This document shows positions 37,745 to 46,456 of a stretch of DNA of 64,000 nucleotides, piece by piece. The stretch is from the NCBI GenBank assembly GCA_947626135.1, contig CANQQZ010000010.1, positions 1 through 64,000 on the forward strand. Reading direction: 5' to 3'. This stretch comes from an uncultured Clostridia bacterium (GTDB taxonomy: Bacteria; Bacillota; Clostridia; UBA1381). A program made the translations under genes and the position numbers. The notes beneath the pieces are model-generated. The model did not search any database. It was given only the letters and a program-made list of their open reading frames with translations, and was not told where the DNA came from. Positions within the stretch are counted from its first letter, which is position 1. The number at the start of each line of letters is the position of its first letter.

Positions 37745-37776
37745 TATCACGGCTGATTTAAGGGTCAGCCGTGATA
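37745..37776 (+). other. Intergenic hairpin between genes 2 and 3, without U-tract
   Basis: A perfect 12-bp stem (TATCACGGCTGA with TCAGCCGTGATA) and an 8-base loop are followed by CAAATTAATTT, not a T run. It is more likely an attenuator, processing site or mRNA-stability element than a full terminator. Confidence 0.6.
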
Positions 37777-37804
37777 CAAATTAATTTATACAGGAGGGAC
37801 TAAG

Positions 37805-40800
37805 ATGAAAAAGCGTACTATGAAAAGGTGCATATCCATGCTCATAAGCATTTGTATGTGCTTTTCCTTGCTGCCGGGACTTATAGCTTCCGCGGATATT
37901 AAGGCGCCCGCCACGACCTCTAAGGAGGATCTGCAAGCGGTGCTGCCTAACGGCGGACATGTGCTTCAGTACAGCACCTTCAGCGACGGCGGTAACAACT
38001 ATGTGAAAATCGATGTGGGGGTATTTAATGTAAAAGAGGTACAGACCTACATTTTAAAGCTGAAGTATGACCCGGAAGTAGTCACTCCGGTTATATATAA
38101 CGCGAGCAATACAGGGCAAAACGGAACCCCGGTCGCGCAGGGAACATCCTCCTCGTCGGGCATTACGCTCAAAAGCTTTTTTGATAACGCATCCATAAGT
38201 CCGGTCGCGCTTCAGTCCGGGACGGTTACAAGCGACGAGGACGTTAAGAAGCTCAGATGGAACCAGACCGGCTCGACAAGCTCTTATCAGCCGCTTAACG
38301 CTCCGTTCCAGTTTGCGGCGGGTACAATGGTCAGTACGGCTATGGTTGACGACAAGAGCTACGGTACGGTTTCCGTTGAAATGACAACTCAGGACGATAC
38401 GGCGATGCAGGGGATTTTGGAAGCCGGACATTATAAAGATGGTTTTATTGTTCAGGAGCATCCCACGCATCTTACATTTGCGCAGGATGAATGCGTGAAT
38501 ATGTACACGCTCTATTTTAAGAAAACAGAAGGAAAAACAGTCGATAACAAGACTATAACCATATGGTCGGACGACAAAAACACGGAAGCGCCGTCCGGCT
38601 CGGCACTGAAAAAATATTATCAAGGCTCAAGTCCGGAGTTTGTCAGCTCGGATGCTGCAATAGTAAGCTTCCCCGGCGAGGACGTCGAATATGACACGAC
38701 GATAAAGGTTCAGGACACCGTTGGAAGCGCAATACAGGGCGCGAGCGTGGAGCTTCGGACCACAAACGAGGATAGTTATATAGGTACATACACCTCCAAT
38801 ACAGCCGGCGTGCTTACAAGCGGCAGCAATAATTATATTCCGCTTAAAGCCGGCAGCTATAAATATAAGGCAACCGCGGTGAACTTCCTTGAAGCGAACG
38901 GAACTATTCAGGTGACGGGCGACGGCAGCATACTGACAATAACGATGCAGTACGCGAGCACGGCGAAATATGACGTGCCGGTTACGGTAACAGACGCCGA
39001 TACCGGAGCGCCGGTAGCCGGAGCGACGGTAAAGCTGAATGGCGTGGCGTTTGAAGCGCTGACGGATCCGGCAGGAAAGGCGACGGGAACGTCATCGGCG
39101 GGAACGTTCAGCCTTGAAGTAAGCAAGGAGGGATATCAGACGCTCAGCGACGGGTCTGTTTCCATTGTCGCGAGCGCGGATTACAAGACCGCCACGATAA
39201 CCGGCAATAATGTATCAATCGTACCCACGCGTACAGATGTTACAATCAGCACGCCGCAGGATAAAGAGGATCACGACCCGATACTTCTTTCAAACGTTGT
39301 TATAACAAAGGTAAGCGGCGGAGTAACGCAAGCATGGGGCGGAAGTTCAGACTCTGAGAATCATACATATTCCCAGGAGGATGTCAGCGCGGGAAGCTAT
39401 ACATTCCATCTTCCGCGCGGAACCTCGGAGGGGAATATGGTTTACAAGATAATAGCGTCCGCGACGGGCTATGAGAGCTCAGACCCGTATTATATGACGA
39501 TAGACCAGGCGGGAAATATATCATATTTCTCGGACGAGGGGCTTCATTCCCCGATAGGACGTTTGCAGCTTGAGCTTGTGCCGTATTCGGAGCCGCTTTA
39601 TTCGGTTATTGTATATGAGCCTACGACCGATCCCGAGCTTAACGAGGACACGGTTAAGGTAGACGTATATTTGAGAAACATAAAGGCATTCTACGGCACA
39701 TTCGGCATAAAATACGATTCCAAGATTATGCACTTGGAAGGCTTTGAGTATGACGACGCCGTGAAGTCGCAGATTAAGGATTTTAAACCGTGGGAGGAGC
39801 CTGATGTAGCCGGACAGGAGGTAATCGCGGGACTTCAGAACCCCGTAGTGGGAACGGATTATCATGCGTTCACATGGGGAAGCACCGGCGATAACGCCGG
39901 AGAGCCGTTTGATACGCTCGGCAAGAACGTGAAGATAGGCACGTACACATTCAAGGGTGAAAAGGGCAAGGAGCTCAAGGATGAAATCAACAGGTCAACA
40001 TTCACGGTTATTGAATATGATAAGACCGCTAACGGCGCGCTGGCAATAAACCATTTCGGCGGTGCGAGCGAGGCGAGCGAGTTCCTTAAATGCTACTGGA
40101 GATATACCGACAATGAAAATGGTACTACCGAGGACCCGGAGGAGGAGCTTGCGGACGGACGTCTGCATCATACGCTCGCAACAAGCGGCGGCTTCTATCA
40201 GGCGTATGCAAGCGAGGTATATGTTGACGGACAGGTAACTCCGGCGACAGGAAACAAGCTTTACGACGTAAAGACGGATATACATTATGATTTCCCGATA
40301 AAGAGTATTGCGCGTCTGCAGTTTGACGTGCGAAACGAAAAATCGGATTGGGTTGAAGGAGCTCAGATCTATATTTACCGCGAAAGCGATTTCCATACGG
40401 ACGGAGCGCATAAGAGCACGCTTAATCCGGGAGCCCTGCCGATATTTACGCTTACGACCGACAGCCTGGGCGAAGCGTACAGACTTATAGAATCAAGCGT
40501 AACGACAAAGTACGGCTACAGAATCGTAAGAAACGGCTACTGGGATTATCCCTCCGAAACGGTCGGAAACACAGCGCTGGGCGATTTGAAGGTGGTAAGC
40601 GTACTGAACGATACGATAACATCGGAGAGCGTAACGCTTCAAAGTAAAACGTACCATGACGTAGTTCTCAAGATGAGCGGCACGGACGGACACGATGAGG
40701 AGGCGGAAAAATACGCCGTTAATCTTGGCGCGGACAGAGCGTATAACGGCACGGATTACGTATTTAATATACGTCCGAAGCCCGGATACCAGTTCAACCG

Positions 40801-42430
40801 TCCCGCGCAGCTGACCTTCTCGATAGATGGCGTAGAGGGAACTCATACAGCCACGTTCGACACGGAGAAGAACGCATATGTCATAAAGGGAACGGATATT
40901 ACGGGACTGAGCGACAGTATGACCGAGCCGGACGAATACGGATTCCGCGCCGGCGATCTTACCATAACGCTTGCGTTCAGTGATTCCACCGGCAGCGCGG
41001 ATATAAATCCGTCGCCTGCGGATAAGACATATACGGTCACGGCGACCGCGGGAACAAACGGAAAGGTTGACTATTCCACGGAAACAGACGGCGATAAAAC
41101 GGCGTCCGGCAATGCAGATAAGATGAGCGCCACGGGTCCGGACAGCATTAACGTATCCGGCATCAAGAGCGGCGAGCACAGCGGAAAATTTACGTTTACA
41201 GCCGATGACGGATATCTCATAGATAAGGTTTACATTAACGGTTCGGAGGCGGCAGGCTACAGAGACCTCAGATCGTTCAGCTATCAGTTCACGGATATTG
41301 ACTCCGACCGTAATATAACGGTTACATTCGGTCTGGACGGAGGAAACGGACACAGCATAGATTCGGAGGACACGCTTCTGACGGTCGTAGTGGGAGACAG
41401 GGGATCGCTTACTATAAGCTCGCCCTCGACTATCCAGGGTACCATTCCGTCGAATACCAGCCGCACATATCTTATCCAGAATGCCGGAGACGCTACGACG
41501 GTAATGTACGGAACACAGGCTGACCAAGGCTATGTAAAGGATAAATATTATTTCAACGGAGTTGAATGGGGAACTGAAGCCATTACCGTTCCCAAGGGAA
41601 AGCACAGCGTTCTCATGGTAAGCTTCAAGCTTAGCAGCGGTCCGTCGTTTACGGTGTTTGTAAACGCCTTCGTTGAGTCGGGTCAGGGAGACATTGTGCC
41701 TCCGGGTATAACGTCATACAGCATAGGCACATGTCCGCGCTATGATCTGACAGCCGATAACGATCTTGTTGTAGGCGGTATAACAGTTGACGGCGTTATG
41801 CAGGATTTGACGGGAAATATTAAGAGTTATCAGCATAGAATGGATCCGCTGACAAAAAATACCGATTTGGGAGCGATATTCTCCGAGGTCGGATACAAGG
41901 TTACAGGAAAAATCGATCTCGCCGAGGGCAAATCAACGCTTACGAGCGGCGCGCAGGTCGATCCGCCGAATACCGGCGCGGTCGTGTCATTTGTACGCGA
42001 AAGCGACGGCTACAGAGCGCCGTCGATAACGACGACAAACACAGCGCGCAAGATCGAGTTTGAGACCGAGCTTCCGATAGGCTCGTGGACCGTCACGGTA
42101 AGCAAGGACGGATATCTGGATTATATTATCACCGAATTTGAGGTGACCGCGAAGGAAGATGGGCAGGCGAACGAAATCAGCCCGGGCACGCTTTACATTA
42201 CGCCGCTTATAGGCGACGCGTCGCATGACAAGTCGTATGTCACGCTTGAGGACGTGGGACTTATCGCGAACGGTCTTATGACGGGATCGAGCCCCGCAAG
42301 CAAGGTCAGAGCAAACGTAAACGATGATTTGGTAACAAATGTTGACGATATGTATTTTGCAAAGCGCAATTACGGAGCTAAGGCGACAAAGATTACCCAT
42401 GCGGCGTTTATGGCATTGGCGGTTGAATAG
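37805..42430 (+). CDS. Gene 3: secreted connector with two cohesin-like modules and a C-terminal dockerin
   Basis: The 1541-residue product has a signal peptide (about 1-30). The first cohesin-like module (about 49-296) carries VKIDVGVFNV and LKLKYDPEVV. Carboxypeptidase-regulatory/CnaB-like beta domains follow (about 296-592). The second cohesin-like module (about 596-829) carries VKVDVYLRNI, FGIKYDSKIM, HAFTWGSTG and IGTYTFK. Further beta domains include a divergent InlB-B repeat (about 1075-1186). The end is an X-like module with VTVSKDGYLDYIITEF and a dockerin (about 1470-1529). Its first loop is DASHDKSYVTLE and its second begins with Asn instead of Asp (NVNDDLVTNVDD). AGGAGGG lies 6 bases before the ATG. 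Carrying both binding partners suits a chain-forming or adaptor role. The cohesin calls rest on pattern and need structural confirmation. Confidence 0.75.
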   Translation: MKKRTMKRCISMLISICMCFSLLPGLIASADIKAPATTSKEDLQAVLPNGGHVLQYSTFSDGGNNYVKIDVGVFNVKEVQTYILKLKYDPEVVTPVIYNASNTGQNGTPVAQGTSSSSGITLKSFFDNASISPVALQSGTVTSDEDVKKLRWNQTGSTSSYQPLNAPFQFAAGTMVSTAMVDDKSYGTVSVEMTTQDDTAMQGILEAGHYKDGFIVQEHPTHLTFAQDECVNMYTLYFKKTEGKTVDNKTITIWSDDKNTEAPSGSALKKYYQGSSPEFVSSDAAIVSFPGEDVEYDTTIKVQDTVGSAIQGASVELRTTNEDSYIGTYTSNTAGVLTSGSNNYIPLKAGSYKYKATAVNFLEANGTIQVTGDGSILTITMQYASTAKYDVPVTVTDADTGAPVAGATVKLNGVAFEALTDPAGKATGTSSAGTFSLEVSKEGYQTLSDGSVSIVASADYKTATITGNNVSIVPTRTDVTISTPQDKEDHDPILLSNVVITKVSGGVTQAWGGSSDSENHTYSQEDVSAGSYTFHLPRGTSEGNMVYKIIASATGYESSDPYYMTIDQAGNISYFSDEGLHSPIGRLQLELVPYSEPLYSVIVYEPTTDPELNEDTVKVDVYLRNIKAFYGTFGIKYDSKIMHLEGFEYDDAVKSQIKDFKPWEEPDVAGQEVIAGLQNPVVGTDYHAFTWGSTGDNAGEPFDTLGKNVKIGTYTFKGEKGKELKDEINRSTFTVIEYDKTANGALAINHFGGASEASEFLKCYWRYTDNENGTTEDPEEELADGRLHHTLATSGGFYQAYASEVYVDGQVTPATGNKLYDVKTDIHYDFPIKSIARLQFDVRNEKSDWVEGAQIYIYRESDFHTDGAHKSTLNPGALPIFTLTTDSLGEAYRLIESSVTTKYGYRIVRNGYWDYPSETVGNTALGDLKVVSVLNDTITSESVTLQSKTYHDVVLKMSGTDGHDEEAEKYAVNLGADRAYNGTDYVFNIRPKPGYQFNRPAQLTFSIDGVEGTHTATFDTEKNAYVIKGTDITGLSDSMTEPDEYGFRAGDLTITLAFSDSTGSADINPSPADKTYTVTATAGTNGKVDYSTETDGDKTASGNADKMSATGPDSINVSGIKSGEHSGKFTFTADDGYLIDKVYINGSEAAGYRDLRSFSYQFTDIDSDRNITVTFGLDGGNGHSIDSEDTLLTVVVGDRGSLTISSPSTIQGTIPSNTSRTYLIQNAGDATTVMYGTQADQGYVKDKYYFNGVEWGTEAITVPKGKHSVLMVSFKLSSGPSFTVFVNAFVESGQGDIVPPGITSYSIGTCPRYDLTADNDLVVGGITVDGVMQDLTGNIKSYQHRMDPLTKNTDLGAIFSEVGYKVTGKIDLAEGKSTLTSGAQVDPPNTGAVVSFVRESDGYRAPSITTTNTARKIEFETELPIGSWTVTVSKDGYLDYIITEFEVTAKEDGQANEISPGTLYITPLIGDASHDKSYVTLEDVGLIANGLMTGSSPASKVRANVNDDLVTNVDDMYFAKRNYGAKATKITHAAFMALAVE

Positions 42431-42445
42431 GTTTGGACTTAAAAA

Positions 42446-42472
42446 TCCGGAGCGCCGTTGCGGCGCTCCGGA
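42446..42472 (+). other. Intergenic hairpin between genes 3 and 4, without U-tract
   Basis: A perfect 12-bp G+C-rich stem with a 3-base loop lies directly in front of the ribosome site of gene 4. On the plus strand no T run follows, so gene 4 is probably read through. Confidence 0.65.
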
Positions 42473-42484
42473 ACTGAAAGGGGA

Positions 42485-45193
42485 ATGGACTTGAAACTGT
42501 ATGAGAAATTAATCGCGTTAGCCGCGGTGTTTTCAATGCTTTTGGGCATATGCCCCGCTGTCCGGGCGGCGTCGGAGACAGGTTACTTCATAGAGGGAAC
42601 GTATAACGAATCCGACAACACCCTTGACGTGGATATATACCTACAGAATGTTGATGCTGTTGTGGGAAGGCTGGCGCTGAGCTTTGACCCGTTCAAGCTC
42701 CGGCTTCGGGACGCGGAAAGCCTGAGCACGGCGATTAAGCCGACAGGCGTGGCGTCGATCACAAACGAGGGTCTTGAGAATTCTCAGCTTATATCTCAGA
42801 ATGACGGCTACGTTATGTTCGCGTGGTATGCGTCGAGTACGCACATAAACGCGACGAGGCGAAGCATGAAAATAGCTACCGTATCGTTTGACCTTATGGA
42901 TATCGGTACGAAAAGCTTTGACTGGGATACTATCGGACTGCGTTATGTGGACAGCACAATGCTTGATAAATGGACATGCGGCGCGTATATCCGTTCGGCG
43001 GATTACAGCGTTTATACAAGCAACTCCGCGAATGACGATTATTTATGTAATTTCAGTGCGAGTTACCCCAATTCCGACCGTGAACCGGATGACGCGTACA
43101 ACGTAAATGTTTCGATCGTTGATTCCGCGGGCAGACCCGTTCAGGCGGATTTACAAATAAAGAACAGAACTGTCAGCGTTTCCGCGCAGGGTACGGCATC
43201 GGTGAGACTTGCCGAGGGAACATACGCTTACCGTGCGTCGAGAGCGGGATACGAAACGACGCAGGGAATGATATCCGTCAAGGGCGGAGACACTGACGTT
43301 ATTATAATTTTAGGCGATTACGGCTCAATGGTGCAGAGCGCAAAGGATGCGCTGAACATAATATACGCGGCGGGCGACAGCGCGGATAGCGTGACGCAGC
43401 CGCTCGGGCTGCCCACATCGGGTATGAACGGCACCACGATCACATGGTCGTCGGGCAATACGGGAATCGTGTCCGAAACAGGGCTTGTAACGCGCCCCGC
43501 CAGGACTACGCAGGTTACGCTCACTGCTGTTATATCCAAAGCGAATGTCAGCGACACGAAGGAATTTACCGTGACGGTGCTTTCGCGGGAGGCGGCGCAG
43601 AAGTCGAACAGCGAGACGGTTTTGAAGGACTATGAATCGCTGTCTATAGGATACGCGCCGGGCGACAGCGCGGAAAGCGTAACGAGCGAGCTTACATTAA
43701 GAACGGCGGGACAGTACGGCTCAACAATAACATGGGAGTCGGATAATCCCAGCGTCGTAAGCCCGAACGGTGAAGTAACGCGCGTTGCGGGCGACGTCGA
43801 GGTCAGGCTTACGGCTTCGATTTCCGTATATAATGTTTCAATGACAAAGGAATTCACGGTGACGGTCAAGGCGCGCGACAATAACGCGATGAGCGACGCG
43901 CAGGCGGTGTCGCTGGTATACGACGCGCTCGAGATAGGCTACGCCGTCAATGACAGCGCCGGGAGCGTGACGCAGGCGGTAACGCTGCCGGTCAACGGCG
44001 CGAACGGTGTCACGATATCGTGGAGCTCAAGCAATCCCGACGTGATAACGAATTACGGCGCCGTAGTGAGGCAGGCGCGGAATGCGCAAATAGTGCTGAC
44101 CGCTTCGATATCGCGCGGCAGCGAAACGAGAACAAAGCAATTTACATTGAACGTCATCGCGCGCGACAGGGTGAACATCACCGATTCGCAGGCGGTTCAG
44201 GAGGACATCAACGCGCTTGAGATAGGCTATTCGAGCGGCGACAGCGCCCAATCCGTTACGGGGAATGTGACGCTGGCATCATCGGGCGCGAACGGGACGG
44301 CAATCACATGGTCGTCGGATAATCCGGCTGCCGTATCATCATCGGGCGCGGTTACGCGTCCCGCGTCCACGACAAATGTGACGCTTACGGCAACGGTCAC
44401 GAGAGGAGCCGTATCGGTAACAAAGATATTTAACCTGACCGTAATAGGCGTATCCGATACGCCCGTGACGGTTACCTCGCCCACGCCCGCAGCCTCTCCC
44501 AATGTAGGAGGCGGCGGAAGCGGTGGCGGCGGCGGTGGCGGCGGCGGAGGCGGTGGAGCGCCGTACTCGCCGGCAACACAGGCGCCGGAAGCGAGCCGGC
44601 AGCCGACAGAAACGCAGGCGCCGGGCAACGCGGCAGCCACGCCGGTATTCAACGATCTGGGCACGGTTCCGTGGGCAGCCGACGCGATTAACCGCCTCGC
44701 GTCGCTCGGCATAATAAAGGGCACGAGCGAAACCACATTTTCACCGTCAAGCAACATAATCCGCGGCGACTTCGTAATACTGATAATGCGCGCGCTGGAT
44801 TTGGACGGCGAAATAACCGAAACCTTCGGCGACGTGCCGCCGGACGCGTATTATTACGAGCAGGTATCGCAGGCGAAAACGCTCGGCATAATAGACGGCG
44901 TAGGCGACAACCTGTTCAATCCGACGGGCAGCATAACGCGGCAGGATATGATGGTAATGACCGCGCGGGCGCTGAACCGCCTGGGCATACTTGACGAATC
45001 GGCTTCGGCTGACATAAGCGGCTACGCCGACTTTGGCGAAATTGCCGATTACGCTGCCGGCAGCGTATCGGAGCTTGTATCATACGGGCTGATCGCCGGC
45101 AACACCGATAACGAGCTGTGTCCGCGCGACAACACGACGCGCGCGGAGGCGGCGGTATTCCTGAACAGGGTATACGATTTGTACACGCGTTAA
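42485..45193 (+). CDS. Gene 4: SLH-anchored protein with cohesin-like module (putative wall anchor of the scaffold)
   Basis: The start may be the ATG at 42485, or the TTG at 42491, which has the better distance from AAAGGGG. The 902-residue protein has a signal peptide and a cohesin-like module (about 32-192: LDVDIYLQNV, LALSFDPFKL, YVMFAWYAS, IATVSFDL). A CnaB-like unit and four tandem Ig-like repeats of the atrophied bacterial type (about 279-655, each with GxxDSAxSVT and ITWSSxNP) follow. Then come a polyglycine and Pro/Thr linker and three SLH domains (about 722-902). SLH domains bind pyruvylated wall polymers, so the protein presents its cohesin-like head at the cell surface. It is the only protein in the locus with both cohesin-like and SLH parts. 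Gene 5 begins 15 bases later. Confidence 0.8.
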   Translation: MDLKLYEKLIALAAVFSMLLGICPAVRAASETGYFIEGTYNESDNTLDVDIYLQNVDAVVGRLALSFDPFKLRLRDAESLSTAIKPTGVASITNEGLENSQLISQNDGYVMFAWYASSTHINATRRSMKIATVSFDLMDIGTKSFDWDTIGLRYVDSTMLDKWTCGAYIRSADYSVYTSNSANDDYLCNFSASYPNSDREPDDAYNVNVSIVDSAGRPVQADLQIKNRTVSVSAQGTASVRLAEGTYAYRASRAGYETTQGMISVKGGDTDVIIILGDYGSMVQSAKDALNIIYAAGDSADSVTQPLGLPTSGMNGTTITWSSGNTGIVSETGLVTRPARTTQVTLTAVISKANVSDTKEFTVTVLSREAAQKSNSETVLKDYESLSIGYAPGDSAESVTSELTLRTAGQYGSTITWESDNPSVVSPNGEVTRVAGDVEVRLTASISVYNVSMTKEFTVTVKARDNNAMSDAQAVSLVYDALEIGYAVNDSAGSVTQAVTLPVNGANGVTISWSSSNPDVITNYGAVVRQARNAQIVLTASISRGSETRTKQFTLNVIARDRVNITDSQAVQEDINALEIGYSSGDSAQSVTGNVTLASSGANGTAITWSSDNPAAVSSSGAVTRPASTTNVTLTATVTRGAVSVTKIFNLTVIGVSDTPVTVTSPTPAASPNVGGGGSGGGGGGGGGGGGAPYSPATQAPEASRQPTETQAPGNAAATPVFNDLGTVPWAADAINRLASLGIIKGTSETTFSPSSNIIRGDFVILIMRALDLDGEITETFGDVPPDAYYYEQVSQAKTLGIIDGVGDNLFNPTGSITRQDMMVMTARALNRLGILDESASADISGYADFGEIADYAAGSVSELVSYGLIAGNTDNELCPRDNTTRAEAAVFLNRVYDLYTR
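43320..44450 (+). repeat. Four tandem Ig-like repeats in gene 4
   Basis: Units of about 90 residues share the order Y..GDSA.SVT...L...G..G..ITW.S.NP.V....G.V.R......LTA.IS.......F...V. The DNA copies are clearly diverged, so they are not recent duplications. Confidence 0.85.
44523..44547 (+). repeat. 25-bp GGC-rich direct repeat, copy in gene 4
   Basis: The polyglycine linker of gene 4 contains a 25-bp stretch identical to one in the linker of gene 7 (60977-61001). Both precede wall-anchor regions. In-frame slippage would only change linker length. Confidence 0.75.
44650..45190 (+). other. Three SLH domains of gene 4
   Basis: LASLGIIKGTSETTFSPSSNIIRGDF, in two halves LASLGIIKG and FSPSSNIIRGDF, is followed by AKTLGIIDG...FNPTGSITRQD and VSYGLIAGN...PRDNTTRAEAAV. 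The order and spacing are typical of SLH triplets. Confidence 0.9.
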
Positions 45194-45208
45194 AGGAGGT
45201 GGAGCAAC

Positions 45209-46456
45209 GTGACTAAGGGAAGCAGACTTAAAGCCGCGGCGATCGCCGCTGTCATGGCAATAACTGCCGCGTCTCCGGCTGTGCTTGCCGAATATATCGC
45301 GCCGTACTACCTTCTTGAAGGCAGCTATGACGAATCGGCGAGGGAATACACGCTGGATATCAAGCTGTACACGGACACGGTAATAGACGCGGGAAGCTTC
45401 GGCTTAAAATTCGGGGAAGAGATAAAGGACAAGACAAAAACCTTTGATTTCGACCCGAGCGAGGTTTCCATGACGTTCGGATACGACGAAAACGGAGTAG
45501 TCTGGGACGAATATTTTGACGCGGAGGACATAACCGACCAGCTTGCGTTCACATGGACGTCAAACGACGTATTCGGCAGCCTCCCGCGCTCCGACACGGC
45601 ATACGTAATGCATTTGGGAACGATAAAGATCGAGGACGTGGACTACAGCCAAATGTTCACGAATTCATTCACGGTACTCGACTGGAACGAAACGGCTATG
45701 GCGTCGTCGGGCTATATCAACAGCGAGATATGGCGCGAGGGCACCGCGGAGGAACGCGCGAAGGGCATAAAAGGCTACTACCAGGGGCAAAAGCATGTCA
45801 CGACGGACGAATCCGAGACATGGGGCTGGGTGGACATAGGTCTGTACGTCGAGGACGACAGCCTTCCGCCGCCGCCGCTGCCGGAGGAATTCACGCTGAA
45901 CTGCTCGGTAGAGGGCTATAATCCCACCATTCCGTTTATCATACGTCTGTACGGCGAAACGGCGGACATAGGCACGGACGAGCCGTTATACACGTTTTCC
46001 TCAGCCGACTATCCCGAGGCGGTTTCGCACACGAGCAAAGGCTGGTGTACATGGAGCGCGGAGCTCGGCGGGATAGCCGTTTCAGACAAATACAAGGTAG
46101 TCGTGAGCAAAACCTCGCATCTGACCTACCCGGTCATCGACCTTGACCCGACGGGACTGACGGACGCGCACAACGCGAGTATGGATCTGGGAAGCATAAA
46201 GCTCATATGCGGCGACGTGTACGCGGATGAGATAATAGACATATTTGATCGGTTCGAGCTGACGCGGTGCATGCTGAGCCCGCACGGAGTGGGCGCGGAC
46301 AGCGTACAGCGCGCGGACCTGGACGGCGACGGACTGATAAGCTTTGTTGATTTAAACAGCATATTATATTCCAACTTCGGAAAAAGCTACAGCGGCACAA
46401 ATGACGAAGCGGCGGAAGCTGCCGCGGAAACTCATATGGGAGGTGGTAGTACGTGA
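45209..46456 (+). CDS. Gene 5: short cohesin-like/dockerin adaptor
   Basis: The GTG at 45209 follows AAAGGAGGTGG. The 415-residue product has a signal peptide ending VLA and a cohesin-like module (about 28-170: YTLDIKLYTD, FGLKFGEEI, LAFTWTSNDVF, LGTIKIEDV). An X-like module follows (about 228-334) with VVVSKTSHLTYPVIDL. The dockerin is at about 336-395. Its first loop, DVYADEIIDIFD, has Tyr at ligand position 3 and may bind calcium weakly. The second loop, DLDGDGLISFVD, is complete and its helix ends SNFG. It is the smallest protein in the locus with both partners, so it could link a dockerin-bearing giant to a cohesin anchor. Gene 6 overlaps its stop by four bases. Confidence 0.75.
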   Translation: MTKGSRLKAAAIAAVMAITAASPAVLAEYIAPYYLLEGSYDESAREYTLDIKLYTDTVIDAGSFGLKFGEEIKDKTKTFDFDPSEVSMTFGYDENGVVWDEYFDAEDITDQLAFTWTSNDVFGSLPRSDTAYVMHLGTIKIEDVDYSQMFTNSFTVLDWNETAMASSGYINSEIWREGTAEERAKGIKGYYQGQKHVTTDESETWGWVDIGLYVEDDSLPPPPLPEEFTLNCSVEGYNPTIPFIIRLYGETADIGTDEPLYTFSSADYPEAVSHTSKGWCTWSAELGGIAVSDKYKVVVSKTSHLTYPVIDLDPTGLTDAHNASMDLGSIKLICGDVYADEIIDIFDRFELTRCMLSPHGVGADSVQRADLDGDGLISFVDLNSILYSNFGKSYSGTNDEAAEAAAETHMGGGST

